NCBI GenBank assembly: GCA_003645185.1
Contig: QNEL01000018.1
Span: 1-34,279 of the forward strand
From: Candidatus Parabeggiatoa sp. nov. 3
Lineage (GTDB): Bacteria; Pseudomonadota; Gammaproteobacteria; Beggiatoales; Beggiatoaceae
Length of the DNA stretch: 34,279 nt
Direction of reading: 5' to 3'
Shown piece by piece: positions 8,048 through 15,448 of this stretch. Position 1 is the first letter of the stretch, and the number at the start of each line of letters is the position of its first letter. The position numbers and the translations under genes were made by a program. The notes below the pieces were generated by a model. It was not told where the DNA came from. It saw nothing but the letters and a program-made list of their open reading frames with translations, and ran no database searches.

Positions 8048-8434
8048 ATGAATACAGAACAACTACTGACAATCGTCAAAGACACATTAGAAGACAAAAA
8101 AGCGGAAAATATTGAAATCCTTGATGTACGCAACTTCAGCAATATCACAGATTTCATGGTTGTCGCAACGGGAAAAAGCGCTCGTCAAGTCATGGCACTC
8201 GCTCAATATGTCATAGAACAAGCCAAAAGCCACGATCATCGCCCACTAGGCGACGAAGGCAGCAATCTAGGCGAATGGATATTAGTAGACTTAGGCGATA
8301 TCATCGTACATGTCATGCAACCCGTAACCCGCGAATTTTATCAACTGGAAAAACTGTGGAGTGATCTGGGTGAAGGTGTTCAGTTCACTCAACTAACAGC
8401 GCAGGTAGCGGAAAGCGCAATGCCATTAAATTAA
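8048..8434 (+). CDS. rsfS: Ribosomal silencing factor RsfS (Iojap/YbeB)
   Basis: This 128-residue protein belongs to the RsfS/Iojap/YbeB family. These proteins bind ribosomal protein L14 (uL14) and block joining of the two ribosomal subunits under nutrient limitation. The family blocks are clear: an N-terminal EDKKAENIEILDVR, FMVVATGKSARQVMALA near residue 35, and the LGEWILVDLGDIIVHVM segment near residues 75-92. The length is slightly above the usual 105-115 residues because of a short C-terminal extension. It follows nadD directly and ends just before a likely intrinsic terminator, suggesting a two-gene operon. Confidence 0.95.
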   Translation: MNTEQLLTIVKDTLEDKKAENIEILDVRNFSNITDFMVVATGKSARQVMALAQYVIEQAKSHDHRPLGDEGSNLGEWILVDLGDIIVHVMQPVTREFYQLEKLWSDLGEGVQFTQLTAQVAESAMPLN

Positions 8435-8439
8435 AAAAA

Positions 8440-8470
8440 ACGGCCTCAATCATGATAGGGCCGTGCTTTT
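8440..8470 (+). terminator. Likely intrinsic terminator of nadD-rsfS
   Basis: A stem of ACGGCC (8440-8445) and GGCCGT (8459-8464) with a 13-base loop starts 6 bases after the rsfS stop and is followed by GCTTTT. An A-run upstream extends the stem. Confidence 0.6.
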
Positions 8471-8584
8471 CGTTCCCAATTTATTTTGCGTAGACTCGTT
8501 TTTCGTACCAAATTTATTTTCGCGAAGCGGCATTGGAATGCATGTTATTTTGCTTAGGCATTTTTGTTCCAAATTTATTTTGCG
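8467..8584. repeat. Three copies of the TTCGTTCCAAATTTATTTTGCG repeat
   Basis: Copies lie at 8467-8490, 8500-8524 and 8561-8584, with a GGAATGCATGTTATTTTGCT repeat between the last two (about 8534-8554). A GCAATCCCTTGTGGTTGCCC palindromic repeat follows near 8640-8660. The 293 bases between rsfS and the next gene are mostly repeat. Confidence 0.8.
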
Positions 8585-8727
8585 TCGACTCGCTTGAGAT
8601 TGATAATGACTTTTTTTGGGAATTCGCCCTACCGTAGGTGCAATCCCTTGTGGTTGCCCTACTGGATAGAATCGCCGAAGAGACACGATTGCGATAAAAT
8701 TTCCATGCTTTTAAGAGGTATTTAACA

Positions 8728-9939
8728 ATGAGTGAGATTGTTTTAGAACAACGGGTAAGTAACGTTGAGAAAAATCAGAACCGATTGAACCAAAAAATGG
8801 TGAGCTATGGTGAAGAAAGCCACGATCGATTAACCCGACTCGAAGACTGGTTGATCAACTATACCATTGCGAACCAGAAATCCATAGATGAAAGCCAAAA
8901 ATGGCGTAAGTCAATGGAAGACAAACATCAGGAACATGGCGAAGAAGTCAAGGAATTACGGAAAAACATTGCTGAAAGCCAAGAACGAAATGAGCAAGGT
9001 TCCCAAGAATTACGGAAAAACCTTGCGGAAAGCCAAGAACGAAATGAGCAAGGATTCAAGAAATTACGGCAAAGCCTTGCGGAAAGCGAACAGAAACGTG
9101 CGGAAAGCCAAGAACGAAATGAACAAGGATTCCGAGAATTACGGAAAAGCCTTGCGGAAAGCGAACAGAAACTTGCGGAAAGCCAAGAACGAAATGAGCA
9201 AGGATTCAAGGAATTACGGAAAAGCCTTGCGAAAAGCGAACAGAAAATTGCGGAAAGCCAAGAAAGAACTGAGAAAGGATTCAAGGAATTACGGAAAACC
9301 CTTGCGGAAAACGAACAGAAACTCGATAAGAAACTTGCGGAAAGCCAAGATAGAACTGAGAAAGGATTCAAGGAATTACGGAAAACCCTTGCGGAAAGCG
9401 AACAGAAACTCGATAAGAAACTTGCGGAAAGCCAAGATAGAACTGAGAAAGGATTCAAGGAATTACGAAAAAGCATCGCGAACAGTCGCAAGGAATTGGG
9501 TCAACTTTCGCATCGCTTAGGAACACTCGTTGAAGACTTGGTTGCCCCCAGTTTACCGCGCATTTTCCAAGAAAGGGTAGATTGCCCAGCTTCTGAAGAC
9601 GTTTTAATTAATGTGCGGGTTCGCCGCCGTCATCCCACTCAAAAAGGTAAAATGTTAGAACTTGATGCGATAGCCGATTGTGGACATTATGTACTGGTTA
9701 ATGAAACAAAAAGCCAATTCAGTCCCGAAAAAGTGAAAGCGTTTTTAGAGAAATTAGCACTTATCAAAGAGTATTTTCCTGAATACCAATCTCATCAAAT
9801 AATGGGTTGTATAGCGTCGTTATATTTGGATAAAAGCTTAATTGACTATGCCAGTCGGCAAGGTTTATTGGCTCTCGCATCTGGTGAATATTTAATGACG
9901 GTTCAAAATGAGGTTGGATTCCGTTGGAAAGCGTTTTAA
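8728..9939 (+). CDS. DUF3782-type protein with repeated coiled coil and PD-(D/E)XK-like domain
   Basis: This 403-residue protein has three parts: an N-terminal helical region (1-75), a highly repetitive charged coiled coil (about 76-255), and a C-terminal domain of the DUF3782 type. The C-terminal domain carries LELD (Asp313) and VNETKS (Glu326-x-Lys328), matching the active-site spacing of the PD-(D/E)XK nuclease-like superfamily. Catalysis has not been shown for this family. The coiled coil has seven units starting ELRK or a variant: two of 18 residues, three of 25 and two of 29. The differences are 7 (SEQKLAE) and 4 (LDKK) residues, preserving helical phase. The start at 8728 has AGAGG nine bases upstream. 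Neighbours give no functional clue. The repeat DNA leaves other frames open, but these are shadows. Confidence 0.8.
   Translation: MSEIVLEQRVSNVEKNQNRLNQKMVSYGEESHDRLTRLEDWLINYTIANQKSIDESQKWRKSMEDKHQEHGEEVKELRKNIAESQERNEQGSQELRKNLAESQERNEQGFKKLRQSLAESEQKRAESQERNEQGFRELRKSLAESEQKLAESQERNEQGFKELRKSLAKSEQKIAESQERTEKGFKELRKTLAENEQKLDKKLAESQDRTEKGFKELRKTLAESEQKLDKKLAESQDRTEKGFKELRKSIANSRKELGQLSHRLGTLVEDLVAPSLPRIFQERVDCPASEDVLINVRVRRRHPTQKGKMLELDAIADCGHYVLVNETKSQFSPEKVKAFLEKLALIKEYFPEYQSHQIMGCIASLYLDKSLIDYASRQGLLALASGEYLMTVQNEVGFRWKAF
8958..9470 (+). repeat. Coding tandem repeats (54/75/87-bp units)
   Basis: Seven in-frame units begin with a GAATTACGGAAAA-like sequence and contain GCGGAAAGCCAAGA. 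Unit lengths are 54, 54, 75, 75, 75, 87 and 87 bases. The two last units are nearly identical at DNA level, suggesting recent duplication. Confidence 0.85.
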
Positions 9940-9954
9940 TTTATAGATAGCACG

Positions 9955-10104
9955 ATGGTGGATAAAAAAATTTCCCCATCTTGGTTAGAAATAAATAATA
10001 AACGTCATAAAGTCATGTCTTTAAGTCTTACTCCTCGCCCAGACTTTATATTTTGTCGTGCCGATTGGATACGTTGTAAAAAGCGAGGATCATTTTTCAA
10101 TTGA
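9955..10104 (+). CDS. Possible small protein, 49 residues
   Basis: This open frame starts at the ATG at 9955 and ends with TGA at 10102-10104. The product is basic (starts MVDKKISPSWLEINNKRHK, contains two cysteines) and lies outside the recognisable repeats. No family is recognised and no good ribosome site is seen. It may be a remnant of a longer gene or chance. Confidence 0.2.
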   Translation: MVDKKISPSWLEINNKRHKVMSLSLTPRPDFIFCRADWIRCKKRGSFFN

Positions 10105-10165
10105 AACTAGATGGCTTAGCGGACTGAAGCGTCTTTAGCGTCTTTAGCGTCAAAGCGCGTTTATT

Positions 10166-10208
10166 TTTTCACGCAAACGTTTTGCGCCACAAAACGTTTG
10201 CGTGAAAA
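10166..10208. repeat. Hairpin with 19-bp perfect arms
   Basis: TTTTCACGCAAACGTTTTG (10166-10184) is complementary to CAAAACGTTTGCGTGAAAA (10190-10208) around the loop CGCCA. It belongs to the TTTCACGC...GCGTGAAA palindrome family. Confidence 0.85.
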
Positions 10209-10357
10209 CCTGTTTTTAGGGCAAAAAATAAGCCCAAATCGGCTTATTTCCAACTCAACTACCCCAGTGCCGTCATCCACGTCTAATAAATAATCAAGGC
10301 TCGTTAAGCCTTATTCGTTTAGGAACAAAATTAGCTGCGCTGAACTGCGTTTCGTTG

Positions 10358-10389
10358 TACTCGTACTCATACTCGTACTCATACTCATT
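10358..10389. repeat. Hexamer array TACTC(G/A)
   Basis: About five units of TACTCG or TACTCA run up to one base before the stop codon of the minus-strand hydrolase gene at 10391. Confidence 0.8.
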
Positions 10390-10390
10390 A

Positions 10391-11575
10391 CTATAACGGA
10401 ATAATCTGATATTTCAGTCTACCATCTCGATTCGGATTACTTGGATCACTGATTCGTTCAATAACCACTTTCGCTAACTGTTGTGAAGCGCCTATCGTAT
10501 CAAGCTTTGTTATAAACGTTCTCGTTGAACCGGGGGTTGAAATCGTCACCGTTGTTGTCACTTCTCGTGGGGGTTTTGCATGATCGCTGAAATAATTCAC
10601 GCCCACAACATATTCTCCAACCTGCAATTTTTTGCAATCGCTATAATAGTGTTCTGGCCCAAATCCATTGGTATTATCAACATCCAAATATCCGCTATGG
10701 CCGGTTTTACTTCCAAAGTAGACATGAGTGTTATCTGGCTCTGATACATGAAGATCGATATCATTCTGATTACCCTGATCCCAAGTCATCGTAACTGTCA
10801 TTGTGCCACTTTTAACCACTTGTGGAGGGGCTTGTAGTTTGCTTAATGCGCGGCTGATGCCTTTCACTATTTCAGGACGACTATCATAATGTGGTGATAA
10901 ATAGGTATTGGCTAAGTTATTGGCTGGAATAGAACCGATCTGATTAACGATGCCACCATTATCAGCATGACGCAGTGTCCAATTTGAAGGCAATGAACTG
11001 GGTACTGATGTTATGATATCAAGGTGATTAGTCAGATAAGATGGCGTTTTTTGGCCGCCAATGTTATCGGTTGGGGTTGCGATGCCAAATAGGCCAAAAC
11101 TTGACATCTGAATCGCGGGTTTCTGGAATCTTAATAATTGCCGAGCTAAGTTGGTATAGAAATTCCCTTGCGAATGAGAAACGACTAACACTTTTTGTCC
11201 TTGCAAAATGGCTTCACGGTATTTCTCAACATGATCTATCAATTCTGGTGCTTTAATTTGATATTGCCAGTTATAGACACGTCGCGCTAATTCAACATAC
11301 CAGCGATGCGGATTGGCTGATTGCAAAAGCTCTTCAAATGCGTCAGTTGAGTAATTGTAGGCCAGATCATACGTGATACCTTGGCCCTCATGAGTTTGCC
11401 CCATATTCAGAGCCAGCTCATTTTTCGCCGTAAAAGCTTGTTTAGGCGTTGTTAATTCCCCATTACTGAATACAACCCGGAATGCGTCTGATATCACTTC
11501 ACAATTCTCTGCCTGTGCAAATGAGACAACTAATAGTAATGAGATCACTAAAAATGAGGTCAAACAAGTTTTCAT
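10391..11575 (-). CDS. Secreted lipase-like alpha/beta hydrolase with DUF2135-type C-terminal domain
   Basis: This 394-residue exported protein has a signal peptide (KTCLTSFLVISLLLVVSFAQ, ending near AQAENC). An alpha/beta-hydrolase-like middle has the nucleophile elbow VLVVSHSQGNFYTNLA (G-x-S-x-G variant SHSQG, about residues 130-145). The C-terminal domain carries MTWDQGNQNDIDLHV, SGYLDVDN and NPNRDGR, like the DUF2135/YfaP-type beta domain that often ends surface proteins. The likely role is hydrolysis of an ester or lipid outside the cytoplasm; the substrate is unknown. The ATG at 11575 is preceded by AAAGGAG, which overlaps the stop codon of the upstream lipoprotein gene (11 bases between genes). 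The two are therefore probably translated in a coupled way, and the lipoprotein may act as a partner or foldase. Confidence 0.75.
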   Translation of the reverse strand: MKTCLTSFLVISLLLVVSFAQAENCEVISDAFRVVFSNGELTTPKQAFTAKNELALNMGQTHEGQGITYDLAYNYSTDAFEELLQSANPHRWYVELARRVYNWQYQIKAPELIDHVEKYREAILQGQKVLVVSHSQGNFYTNLARQLLRFQKPAIQMSSFGLFGIATPTDNIGGQKTPSYLTNHLDIITSVPSSLPSNWTLRHADNGGIVNQIGSIPANNLANTYLSPHYDSRPEIVKGISRALSKLQAPPQVVKSGTMTVTMTWDQGNQNDIDLHVSEPDNTHVYFGSKTGHSGYLDVDNTNGFGPEHYYSDCKKLQVGEYVVGVNYFSDHAKPPREVTTTVTISTPGSTRTFITKLDTIGASQQLAKVVIERISDPSNPNRDGRLKYQIIPL

Positions 11576-11586
11576 AACGTTCTCCT

Positions 11587-12102
11587 TTAGTCGCAGAATG
11601 GTTCAACCTGTTGCATAAAATAGGAACCACTGATGAGTTGACTGGATGCCAAATAGTGGGATAACCGTTCTTTCGTATTGGTCGTCCAAGCTTCCAATTC
11701 TTTAGACAGTGCTTGTCTTTTTTCATAGTCACGGATTGGATCGGACAGTATCTTAAAAGTACAACGGGTTGCCCGTGCAATTTGTTCTGCCCCTTTTATA
11801 GCGGCTTCCTTAGTTTTGGCTTCCATGAATTGTTGCAAAGCACGCGCTTCTTGTTCGGCGGCCCGTTTGACTGAAGGGGTGTATGAGAACTTTTGCTCAA
11901 TGAGTTGATCAATATCATCACGTATGCCGTTAGCATTGTCATCAGTACCCTTTAAGCCAGCAGCAGTTTGTCCTTGTATTTCAGTTGATGAACTGTATTC
12001 CTGTGTTTCGGTGAGTGTAGAAGTGGCCGATTGTTCAGAGCCGTTTTCCTTACAAGCTGAAACGGATAAGATTATCAAGATGATGAATAGTCTAATCAGC
12101 AT
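11587..12102 (-). CDS. Small lipoprotein, partner of the lipase-like hydrolase
   Basis: This 171-residue lipoprotein has a short signal with a lipobox (LIRLFIILIILSVSACKENG; acylated Cys at 17), a Ser/Thr-rich linker, an Asp-rich GTDDNANGIRDDID stretch resembling a calcium-binding loop, and a helical C-terminal part ending VEPFCD. The frame continues upstream to 12255, but that extension encodes the 22-bp repeat (RLIFVPNLFC). The ATG at 12102 has an excellent AAAGGAGAA site and gives a normal lipobox, so it is chosen. It is followed after 11 bases by the hydrolase gene, indicating one operon. No family is recognised. The partner role is inference from context. Confidence 0.7.
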   Translation of the reverse strand: MLIRLFIILIILSVSACKENGSEQSATSTLTETQEYSSSTEIQGQTAAGLKGTDDNANGIRDDIDQLIEQKFSYTPSVKRAAEQEARALQQFMEAKTKEAAIKGAEQIARATRCTFKILSDPIRDYEKRQALSKELEAWTTNTKERLSHYLASSQLISGSYFMQQVEPFCD

Positions 12103-12221
12103 ATTTTGATTTCTCCTTTTTGTTAAAAAAAACTGACAAGTTTTTAGACTGTCCACTTTTATATAGCATTTTCCGATTGAATAAAGTCGATTGAATAAAG
12201 TACTATACCGGAAAATCGAAC

Positions 12222-12362
12222 CGCAAAATAAATTTGGAACGAAAATAAGCCGCAAAATAAATAAATTTGGAACGAAAATTAACGCGGCAAAATAAATTTG
12301 GAACGAAAACGCAAAATAAATTTGGAACGAAAAGTCACCGTAAAATAAATTTGGAACGAAAA
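12222..12362. repeat. Cluster of five CGCAAAATAAATTTGGAACG repeats
   Basis: Five copies in the same orientation start near 12222, 12251, 12285, 12310 and 12339, with 5-8 bases between them; copy 2 has an extra AAAT. The cluster lies just upstream of the lipoprotein gene and right after the fused gene. This is the densest cluster of this repeat in the window. Confidence 0.85.
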
Positions 12363-12380
12363 GTGATATTTAGTGACTGA

Positions 12381-13922
12381 TTAATCGCAATTTTCCTCAT
12401 CAAGATCATGAAGAAGTATACCATTCATAGTCTTCATCTGTTCTGCTTGGAGACCCGCGATTTCTGAGGCTTTATTGTTATTGCCGGCGCGAATTGCTGG
12501 CATAATTTCAGTTTCATAGCTATTTTTAAACGTGGCCCAAATGTTCTGTAAAGTGGTGAGTTGACTACCGTCATTCTGGTTCTCGTTTTGAAGCATAGCA
12601 GCTAGGGCTTTTTCAATGTTTCTACTGGCTTTATCAATCTCTACCTTTAAAGCATCTTGCTCAGTTTTATCCGTTGAAATAACTATCATCATTAAGTTCA
12701 AACGAACAGTCGCTAGAAAACGTTTGGCATCACAAAGAGATGAGATATTGGGTGGTGGAAGTGGCTGAATTGGGGGTTTTCGCGCTTTGAACTCAGTAGG
12801 TGGTTTTTCTATAGCGGTCATTTCAACAGTCGGTGCTTCTTTTACCGTTTCAAATTTTTCCGGCGTTTCAGATGTATGACGTATTGGTTGAGGCATCTCA
12901 GATGAAGGCTTACTCACATCATCTAACGATGGGACTGGTTGATTTTCTACTTCAGTTAACGCTTGTTCAATGGCATTTTTGGTCGTGCTGGCATCGGCCA
13001 AAACGGAATCAGCGGAAGAGAGCAATTCATCCGATATTTTGTTGAATTGATTTCCGCCTTGGATTTTATCCAGTTCATACGTGACATAGCTACTTTCCAC
13101 TACATCCCTAATTTCCTTTAAACTCAGTTTCAATTTTTCTTGCAAAACTGCCCATTGCCTACGTGACGTTTCGATTTTGCCTGCGTAATTTGGATGTTTG
13201 AGTTTCAGTTTAGATAATTGATTAATTTTTTCCTCGGTGAGGGTAATTTCTTTTTCAATATTAGCGATCTTTCTGGCTAATTCGGGACTCATTTCTTCCA
13301 AAAACGCATTGATCGCATTTTGCCCTTCTTTTTCCATATAGGATTCATAACAACCGACAAGGGACAAAATGACAAACAGCGTCATCATGAACTTGAGCAA
13401 CGCATTAACGTTTTGAAGTGTTTTGATTTTCATGAGATTGTTTGTTCCTAAAAAATATTGTAGGGACAATCCCTTGTGGCTGCCCCTACAAGAAACGATA
13501 TTAATACAATTATCGCCATTCAGTGCTTGGATTATGTCAGTCATTTTCGTCATGCGCTCTGCTTGGATACCCATGGCTATTCCCATGGCTTTCATGTTAT
13601 CGCCGGCATAAATTGCTGGTATAATTCCAGTCTCACGAGTGTTTTTAAACTTAGCCCAAGTTTTTTGAAAACCCTTAATTTGGGCATCATCAGTCTTGTT
13701 CTCATCTTTACGCATAGCATCAAACGCTTTTTCAAGTGCTGTGCTTGCGTTATCAATTTCCACCTTTAAAGCATCTTGTTCTGCTTTATCCGTTGACATG
13801 ACCATCATCATCAGGTTGAAACGGGCATCAGCTAGGGCTATTCTAGCGTCACAAATCGTTTCTGCCTGGACCCATTGCATAAGAGAAATGGCGATTATTC
13901 CACTAATCAAAAGCTTTTTCAT
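12381..13922 (-). CDS. Fused exported protein: helical-domain protein plus downstream lipoprotein
   Basis: This single open frame of 513 residues appears to be two ancestral genes. Part 1 starts at the ATG at 13922 (GGAGAG site) with a signal peptide (MKKLLISGIIAISLMQWVQA) and a helical domain containing STDKAEQDALKVEIDNAS. Part 2 starts at an internal ATG at 13433 with its own lipoprotein signal (LLKFMMTLFVILSLVGCYES), a coiled coil, a Pro-rich linker, and a C-terminal copy of the same helical domain (STDKTEQDALKVEIDKAS). Domain copy 2 ends ...EENCD-stop, while copy 1 ends ...GDNC and then runs through a palindromic repeat (13459-13491) without a stop. The helical domain resembles bacterial four-helix sensory bundles; its function is unknown. 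Part 2 (12381-13433, 350 residues) may still be made from its own start. Confidence 0.65.
   Translation of the reverse strand: MKKLLISGIIAISLMQWVQAETICDARIALADARFNLMMMVMSTDKAEQDALKVEIDNASTALEKAFDAMRKDENKTDDAQIKGFQKTWAKFKNTRETGIIPAIYAGDNMKAMGIAMGIQAERMTKMTDIIQALNGDNCINIVSCRGSHKGLSLQYFLGTNNLMKIKTLQNVNALLKFMMTLFVILSLVGCYESYMEKEGQNAINAFLEEMSPELARKIANIEKEITLTEEKINQLSKLKLKHPNYAGKIETSRRQWAVLQEKLKLSLKEIRDVVESSYVTYELDKIQGGNQFNKISDELLSSADSVLADASTTKNAIEQALTEVENQPVPSLDDVSKPSSEMPQPIRHTSETPEKFETVKEAPTVEMTAIEKPPTEFKARKPPIQPLPPPNISSLCDAKRFLATVRLNLMMIVISTDKTEQDALKVEIDKASRNIEKALAAMLQNENQNDGSQLTTLQNIWATFKNSYETEIMPAIRAGNNNKASEIAGLQAEQMKTMNGILLHDLDEENCD
13459..13491. repeat. Palindromic repeat that removed a stop codon
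   Basis: TTGTAGGGACAATCCC...GCCCCTACAA is a member of the GGGGCAACCACAAGGGATTG family, found elsewhere at 1-66, 7007-7180 and about 8636-8662. Here it lies inside the fused reading frame, between the end of the first helical domain and the second signal sequence. Confidence 0.85.
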
Positions 13923-14159
13923 CTGGCTCTCCGAGAAGTAAGTGCTATGTGAAAAAAAATATAAATGTAGGGTGGGATTGCTTGTAAAGACACCCTGCGT
14001 CTCTAGGTGCGTTCCCACCATCCTTACTTAATAGAACGCTGATTGCGCTGATTGTCATGATTGACACTGATCTTGATTAATCATGTTCAACATCAATCTA
14101 ACCACTACAAAAATATCAATTTGCAAACATTAGCGAAGGTATAGTACAGACAACATCGG
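13923..14159. other. Spacer with TAGAACGCTGAT-type repeat
   Basis: About 14032-14095 carries TAGAACGCTGATTGCGCTGA and TTGTCATGATT, the left half of the repeat that is complete at 26622-26722. No gene is supported here. Confidence 0.5.
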
Positions 14160-14834
14160 TTATTTGGTGGTGCCGTACAAAGACTGACATTGAGTTTTGT
14201 CTTTGAGTGTCGATTCACAGTAGGACAACATATCTGTGGGTTTTATAGCGCAGTTCTGATCATAAATTGAGTCAAGCGAGACTCTCACGAAATCAGAACC
14301 CTGTGTCCATCGCCACAGACTACTTGTTGCTTTACAGTCTGGTTCCTTTCCCCGAAGTGTTTTAGCGAGCTTCACGGCTGCAACGCAATCTCCATGACTG
14401 TCCAATTCTCCACAGTAATACAGATGTGTTGCTAAAGCTCCCCATTTACTGTAATCCGTGTAGACTTTCTGTATCAAGCAACGCATGACATCGCTCCCAC
14501 GCTTAAAAGCATTCGCATAATTATCGTTGGCTTCGCAATCTGCCATGCCTTCTTTACCACGCGCTTCATCCGCTGAGGCTTGAAGTCCAAGATCATCAAT
14601 CAGCTTACACCAAGGTTGCCGGGTTTTGGTACCGATATTGAATCCTGCCCTCATAATCGCTTGCATCTGATTCTTGTTGACTGCCATGCACAATAACTTG
14701 TGAGGGGGCAAGCCAGCTTCTTCCAAACACTGCGTTCCAAATTGCCATTCTGTATCCGTCACAGCAGCATTGACAACAGTATGACTGCTTAATAGGAATC
14801 CTAAGAGGCCTACAGTGATTTTAGTCTTTAACAT
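14160..14834 (-). CDS. Secreted cysteine-rich protein of unknown function
   Basis: This 224-residue protein has a signal peptide (KTKITVGLLGFLLSSHTVVN, cut near NAAVT). The mature part contains 11 cysteines spread along its length (for example TQC, LLC, PWC, ADC, MRC, YYC, GDC, PDC, QNC, SYC), so it is probably disulfide-rich and periplasmic or secreted. One cysteine would be unpaired or used for another purpose. No family is recognised. The ATG at 14834 has a GAGGAG site about 8 bases upstream, a strong start. It is the first gene of a minus-strand run of exported proteins (14.8 to 10.4 kb), though the gaps suggest separate transcripts. Confidence 0.65.
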   Translation of the reverse strand: MLKTKITVGLLGFLLSSHTVVNAAVTDTEWQFGTQCLEEAGLPPHKLLCMAVNKNQMQAIMRAGFNIGTKTRQPWCKLIDDLGLQASADEARGKEGMADCEANDNYANAFKRGSDVMRCLIQKVYTDYSKWGALATHLYYCGELDSHGDCVAAVKLAKTLRGKEPDCKATSSLWRWTQGSDFVRVSLDSIYDQNCAIKPTDMLSYCESTLKDKTQCQSLYGTTK

Positions 14835-14932
14835 TTTTCGCTCCTCGGCACTGGGGGGATGGAATGCGTTCTATAAAGGAAAAGGGGCAAAGGTACACTG
14901 GTGAATTTTATTAATGGTTAATTAGTAAACGG

Positions 14933-14954
14933 TTAATTGTTAATTGTTAATTGA
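14933..14954. repeat. Heptamer repeat TTAATTG x3
   Basis: Three consecutive TTAATTG units, preceded by looser copies; same period as the GATAACT array at 5914 but a different sequence. Confidence 0.7.
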
Positions 14955-15370
14955 GGTCTAAAAATTTAATAAGATTTGTTTTTAGGGTTAATTATAAAAA
15001 CACGTCATTAAAAATCGAAACCCTTCGCAATAATAACCTGATTGACTCAATTTTCCCAAGAATACGTTGCACCAAATCGCTTTCACCTATATACAATGAA
15101 CAATGAACAATTATCAATTATCAAAACATTGATTATTCTTTGATATCAAGTCATTCTTAGGCTAACCAATTGATCTGAAACGATATAGAACTCATTTCAT
15201 TCCCTTTGTCCGTCTTTTAGCTTTTCATGCAATAGTGCATTAGTCGCTACTGTTTTTGGACGATAATTCCTTGAACGCGGCTAATATACGCCATTTTTGT
15301 TCAAGAGTAAAGTTTTGGATCCTTAGCGCCCAGCTATCAGTTTGAGCAGACGCTTTTTTTCTTTACGGCG

Positions 15371-15400
15371 TACACAGAGGGCCACAGAGGGCCACAGAGG
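15371..15400. repeat. Decamer repeat (CCACAGAGGG) x3
   Basis: Three units of a CACAGAGG-type decamer, the same theme as the array at 23119-23157. Confidence 0.8.
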
Positions 15401-15448
15401 CTTAACACTTAGGAATAGTCACAAAATAATTTGGACATTTATAGATGT

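Larger units (their letters stand above)
9940..10390. other. Spacer with hairpin and microsatellites
   Basis: Apart from the doubtful small frame at 9955, this spacer holds a nonamer repeat (CGTCTTTAG, about 10131-10152), a 19-bp-stem hairpin at 10166-10208, and a hexamer array before the convergent gene. Confidence 0.6.
14835..15448. other. AT-rich spacer with heptamer and decamer repeats
   Basis: No gene is recognised. The spacer holds TTAATTG heptamers (14933-14954), more AATTATCAATTATC-type sequence near 15105-15125, and a CCACAGAGGG decamer array (15371-15400) near the 3' end of the deacetylase gene. Confidence 0.5.

Noticed and set aside
8888-9520. Long open frames in the second plus frame and on the minus strand (8928-9491) across the DUF3782 coiled coil
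   Set aside because: They arise from the tandem repeat, whose unit lacks stops in several frames; the encoded sequences are low-complexity, with no ribosome site or family match.
12222-12362. CRISPR-like array
   Set aside because: Five copies of a 22-bp repeat, but the spaces are only 5-8 bases, the unit is not palindromic, and the same repeat is scattered singly; no cas genes.
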